Assembly (NCBI GenBank): GCA_031255985.1
Contig: JAIRRL010000089.1
Location: 1-8,307 of the forward strand
DNA length: 8,307 nt
Direction: 5' to 3'
Source: Gracilibacteraceae bacterium
GTDB taxonomy: Bacteria > Bacillota > Desulfitobacteriia > Desulfitobacteriales > Syntrophobotulaceae
Position numbers and translations under genes: made by a program. This document shows positions 6,446 through 8,307 of the stretch, one piece after another. The notes below the pieces were generated by a model. The model made no database searches, was not told where the DNA came from, and worked only from the letters and a program-made list of their open reading frames with translations. How positions within the stretch are numbered: the stretch's first letter is position 1; each line of letters begins with the position of its first letter.

Positions 6446-7708
6446 ATGCGGAATCTGAAAACAGCGATAATAATTTTGCTGCCTTGCGCTCTGCTAATCT
6501 TTGTCTTTGGCGCATTCTTCCTCCTGTCCCCCGCCCCGCCCCGCCTCCCGCTCTCTCTGCTCTCCGAGCCGGCCGCCGTCCCCGCTCCCGATCCCGTCCC
6601 CTCCCCCGCTCCCCTCTCCCCGCCCGCTGCGCCGGCGCCAAATCAGACGGCCGCGGCCCTGCCGGAGGGGGGAGCGCTTGCCTCATCTTCATCCTCCGTC
6701 TCATCCTCCTCCCTCGCGGCCGCGCCCAGCCGTTATATTTACGAACAGCTAAGCCCGGCCCAGAAAACCGTCTACGACCGTTTTCGCGCCGCCCTGTGGA
6801 ATATGGACGCCGAAGCGGAAGTCAGCCGGGCGGAAGAACGGGGGCTTGGCTCATTGGAAATAATTGACATTTTTTATGCCGTAATTTGCGATTATCCGGA
6901 GATTTTCTGGTCGGACAGCTATATTTACACCAGCCGCAATTTGCGTTTCGGCGAAACTTATTTGAACGTCAGGTTCAGCTATACGATGTCCGCGGCGGAG
7001 CGGGCCGAAACGCAGCGGAAAATAGACGCCTGGACTGAAGCCTGTCTGAGCGGGCTGGACGCCGGCGCCGACGATTTCAGAAAAATCCTCTATGTTTACG
7101 AATACATTATCAACAATACCGAGTATGACCTCGCGGCCGATTATAATCAGGACATAGTCAGCGTCTTTCTTTACGGCCGCTCGGTCTGCATGGGCTATAC
7201 CAAAGCGACGCAGTATCTGCTGCAGCGGCTGGGCGTCGCCTGCACCGCCGTTTCGGGGGCCGCGGCCGGCCTGGGACCCCACGCCTGGAACCTGGTGCGG
7301 GCGGAAGGCGAATATTATTATCTGGACACGACTTGGGGCGATCCGGATCTGGCCCGGAACGCCTATGTCTCGCATGACTATTTTCTCGTCACTTCCGCTG
7401 ATTTGGCCGTCACGCATCAGCCGGACGTAAAATACGCGCTGCCGGACTGCGTTTCCACGCGTCTCAATTATTTCAACGTCATGAACCGGCGGTTTGACCG
7501 CTATGACAAGGCGACGGTTCTCCGCGCTATGCGGGAGGATCTGGCCCTCTCCGACCTGACCGCCGTCAGGTTTTCCTCAGTGGCGGCATACAGGGAGGCG
7601 GTAAGCGATTTGTTCGACAATCAGGGGATATTTGACATTAGCTCTCATTCCCTCATTTCTTATTTCTTATCGGATGAACTGTGTATCATCACGGTGCAGG
7701 AGCGGTAA
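6446..7708 (+). CDS. Membrane-anchored transglutaminase-like protein
   Basis: This 420-aa protein has an N-terminal hydrophobic segment (about 7-27) that looks like a signal anchor rather than a cleaved signal. A Pro/Ala-rich linker (28-66) and a Ser-rich run (80-89) follow. The globular part contains a transglutaminase-like core (about 205-300) with an apparently intact triad: C248 in GRSVCMGYTKA, H279 in GPHAWNLV and D294 in YYLDTTWGDP. Conserved family sequence continues with YFLVTSADL and LPDCVSTRLNYF. Such bacterial proteins act outside the cytoplasm as proteases, amidases or cross-linkers; the substrate is unknown. The start has GGGGGGA (6430-6436) 9 bases upstream. A 48-base gap separates it from the DegV gene, and the next gene begins one base after its stop. 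The linker DNA is unusually pyrimidine-rich. Confidence 0.88.
   Translation: MRNLKTAIIILLPCALLIFVFGAFFLLSPAPPRLPLSLLSEPAAVPAPDPVPSPAPLSPPAAPAPNQTAAALPEGGALASSSSSVSSSSLAAAPSRYIYEQLSPAQKTVYDRFRAALWNMDAEAEVSRAEERGLGSLEIIDIFYAVICDYPEIFWSDSYIYTSRNLRFGETYLNVRFSYTMSAAERAETQRKIDAWTEACLSGLDAGADDFRKILYVYEYIINNTEYDLAADYNQDIVSVFLYGRSVCMGYTKATQYLLQRLGVACTAVSGAAAGLGPHAWNLVRAEGEYYYLDTTWGDPDLARNAYVSHDYFLVTSADLAVTHQPDVKYALPDCVSTRLNYFNVMNRRFDRYDKATVLRAMREDLALSDLTAVRFSSVAAYREAVSDLFDNQGIFDISSHSLISYFLSDELCIITVQER
6528..6625 (-). other. Cluster of potential G-quadruplex motifs in the linker coding region
   Basis: On the plus strand, C-runs at 6528-6532, 6534-6537, 6539-6542 and 6547-6549 are separated by 1, 1 and 4 bases. 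A second series at 6580-6583, 6587-6589, 6593-6595, 6598-6601, 6603-6607, 6611-6614, 6618-6621 and 6623-6625 has gaps of only 3, 3, 2, 1, 3, 3 and 1 bases. The minus strand, which is the transcribed template, therefore holds twelve G-runs, enough for about three G-quadruplexes. The plus strand encodes the Pro-rich linker, so proline codons explain part of the pattern. Folding is predicted, not shown. Confidence 0.7.
7698..7702 (+). promoter_or_regulatory. Ribosome binding site of the terminal lipoprotein gene
   Basis: AGGAG lies inside the last codons of the transglutaminase-like gene and ends 7 bases before the ATG at 7710. Together with the TAA-A-ATG junction it supports translational coupling of the two genes and fixes the start of the downstream gene. 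Confidence 0.8.
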
Positions 7709-7709
7709 A

Positions 7710-8307
7710 ATGCGCATAAAAAGAAGTCCAAAACCCGCCGTCCTCATTGCGGCCCTTATCCTGCTCACAGCGCTCTGCGCCTGTGCGGGCGGCGGCCCAA
7801 ACGAAAGCCCCGCGCCAGGCGCCGCCCCGCCGGCGCAAAACGAAGCGCCGCCTCCGCCCTCAGACGCGCCGGCGCCGGCGCCGGAATCCGCCGCTCTCAG
7901 CGGGATCGCGCTTAGTTTTGACTTTGAGAGACAGGCCGGCTACGCCAGCAATCAATTTGCCGTATGGATTGAGGACGCGGGCGGCAATCTCGTCAAAACA
8001 TTATACGCGACGGGTTTCACGGCAGAGGGCGGTTATATAAAACGGCCGGAATCCATTCCAACCTGGGTGGAAAAATCCGGCCTGGCCCGGCTGGCGCAAG
8101 CCGAGGTGGACGCTGTTACCGGCGCGACCCCGAACAGCGGCGCGCTGTCTTATACCTGGGATTTGACGGACGCCGGCGGCGACGCGGTTCCGGCGGGCGA
8201 GTACGTCTTTGTGATTGAAGGCAGTCTGCGCTGGCAAAACCGCGTCCGCTATACCGGGGGGATCACCGTGGGCGGCGAGCCGTCCGTTTCCGAAGCCGTA
8301 GCGGAGT
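7710..8307 (+). CDS. DUF2271-like lipoprotein, partial at window end
   Basis: The frame stays open to the window edge (199 complete codons), so the C-terminus is missing. The N-terminus has basic residues, a hydrophobic stretch (10-22) and a lipobox-like LCAC, with C25 the likely lipid anchor (C23 possible). A Pro/Ala-rich linker runs to about residue 60. The folded part begins near 64 and contains ASNQFAVWIEDAGGNLVKTL (79-98), RPESIPTWV (112-120), VDAVTGATPNSG (133-144) and WDLTDAGGDAVPAGEYVFVI (150-169). I recognise this pattern from DUF2271 proteins, a family of unknown function often found near flavin-transfer (ApbE) genes; this is from memory, without a search. DAVTGAT (134-140) matches the flavinylation motif of FMN-binding domains. 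It starts one base after the previous stop, with AGGAG 7 bases upstream. Confidence 0.78.
   Translation, partial: MRIKRSPKPAVLIAALILLTALCACAGGGPNESPAPGAAPPAQNEAPPPPSDAPAPAPESAALSGIALSFDFERQAGYASNQFAVWIEDAGGNLVKTLYATGFTAEGGYIKRPESIPTWVEKSGLARLAQAEVDAVTGATPNSGALSYTWDLTDAGGDAVPAGEYVFVIEGSLRWQNRVRYTGGITVGGEPSVSEAVAE

Noticed and set aside
7747..8040. Plus-strand frame rich in Arg and Pro overlapping the terminal lipoprotein
   Set aside because: It is out of frame with the lipoprotein, which has a proper ribosome site, lipobox and domain conservation.
1..8307. CRISPR array, riboswitch or T-box
   Set aside because: No regularly spaced repeats of CRISPR size were seen. The short leaders before potA, potD, the DegV gene and the transglutaminase gene have no room for, or sign of, a known riboswitch or T-box.

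Overview
The window reads as a GC-rich bacterial chromosome segment, most likely from a member of the Bacillota (Clostridia or Negativicutes). This is inferred from a DegV-family protein, two lipoprotein signal peptides, purine-rich Shine-Dalgarno sites, two TTG starts, and a transglutaminase-like exported protein of a type common in clostridia. No marker gene here fixes the genus.

Layout: (1) Positions 1 to about 1471 are one end of an insertion sequence, with a leftward ISNCY/IS1202-like DDE transposase and short repeats upstream of its start. The other end lies outside the window. (2) Next comes a tRNA-Gln(CTG) gene with a textbook promoter (TTGACA, 17 bp, TATGAT) and a hairpin plus T-run terminator. 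(3) A compact rightward polyamine ABC transporter operon follows, potA-potB-potC-potD. Its first three genes overlap, and a 118-bp gap before potD carries C-runs that fit a G-quadruplex motif on the opposite strand. (4) A DegV-family fatty-acid-binding protein starts 38 bp after potD. (5) Two exported-protein genes end the window: a membrane-anchored transglutaminase-like protein with an intact Cys-His-Asp triad, then a lipoprotein resembling DUF2271, cut off by the window edge. The lipoprotein starts one base after its neighbour's stop codon.

PotA energises import, PotB and PotC form the membrane channel, and lipid-anchored PotD captures spermidine or putrescine outside the membrane. DegV may simply be co-transcribed. 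The last two genes look translationally coupled, and both proteins have Pro/Ala-rich linkers that would hold a domain away from the membrane.

Most of the window is ordinary. The points most worth a second look are: a D-A-V-T-G-A-T motif in the terminal lipoprotein that matches the flavinylation motif of FMN-binding domains; dense G-quadruplex-forming potential on the template strand at the start of the transglutaminase gene and between potC and potD; and the absence of a recognisable promoter between the tRNA terminator and potA. I see no clearly new multi-gene system within these 8.3 kb.
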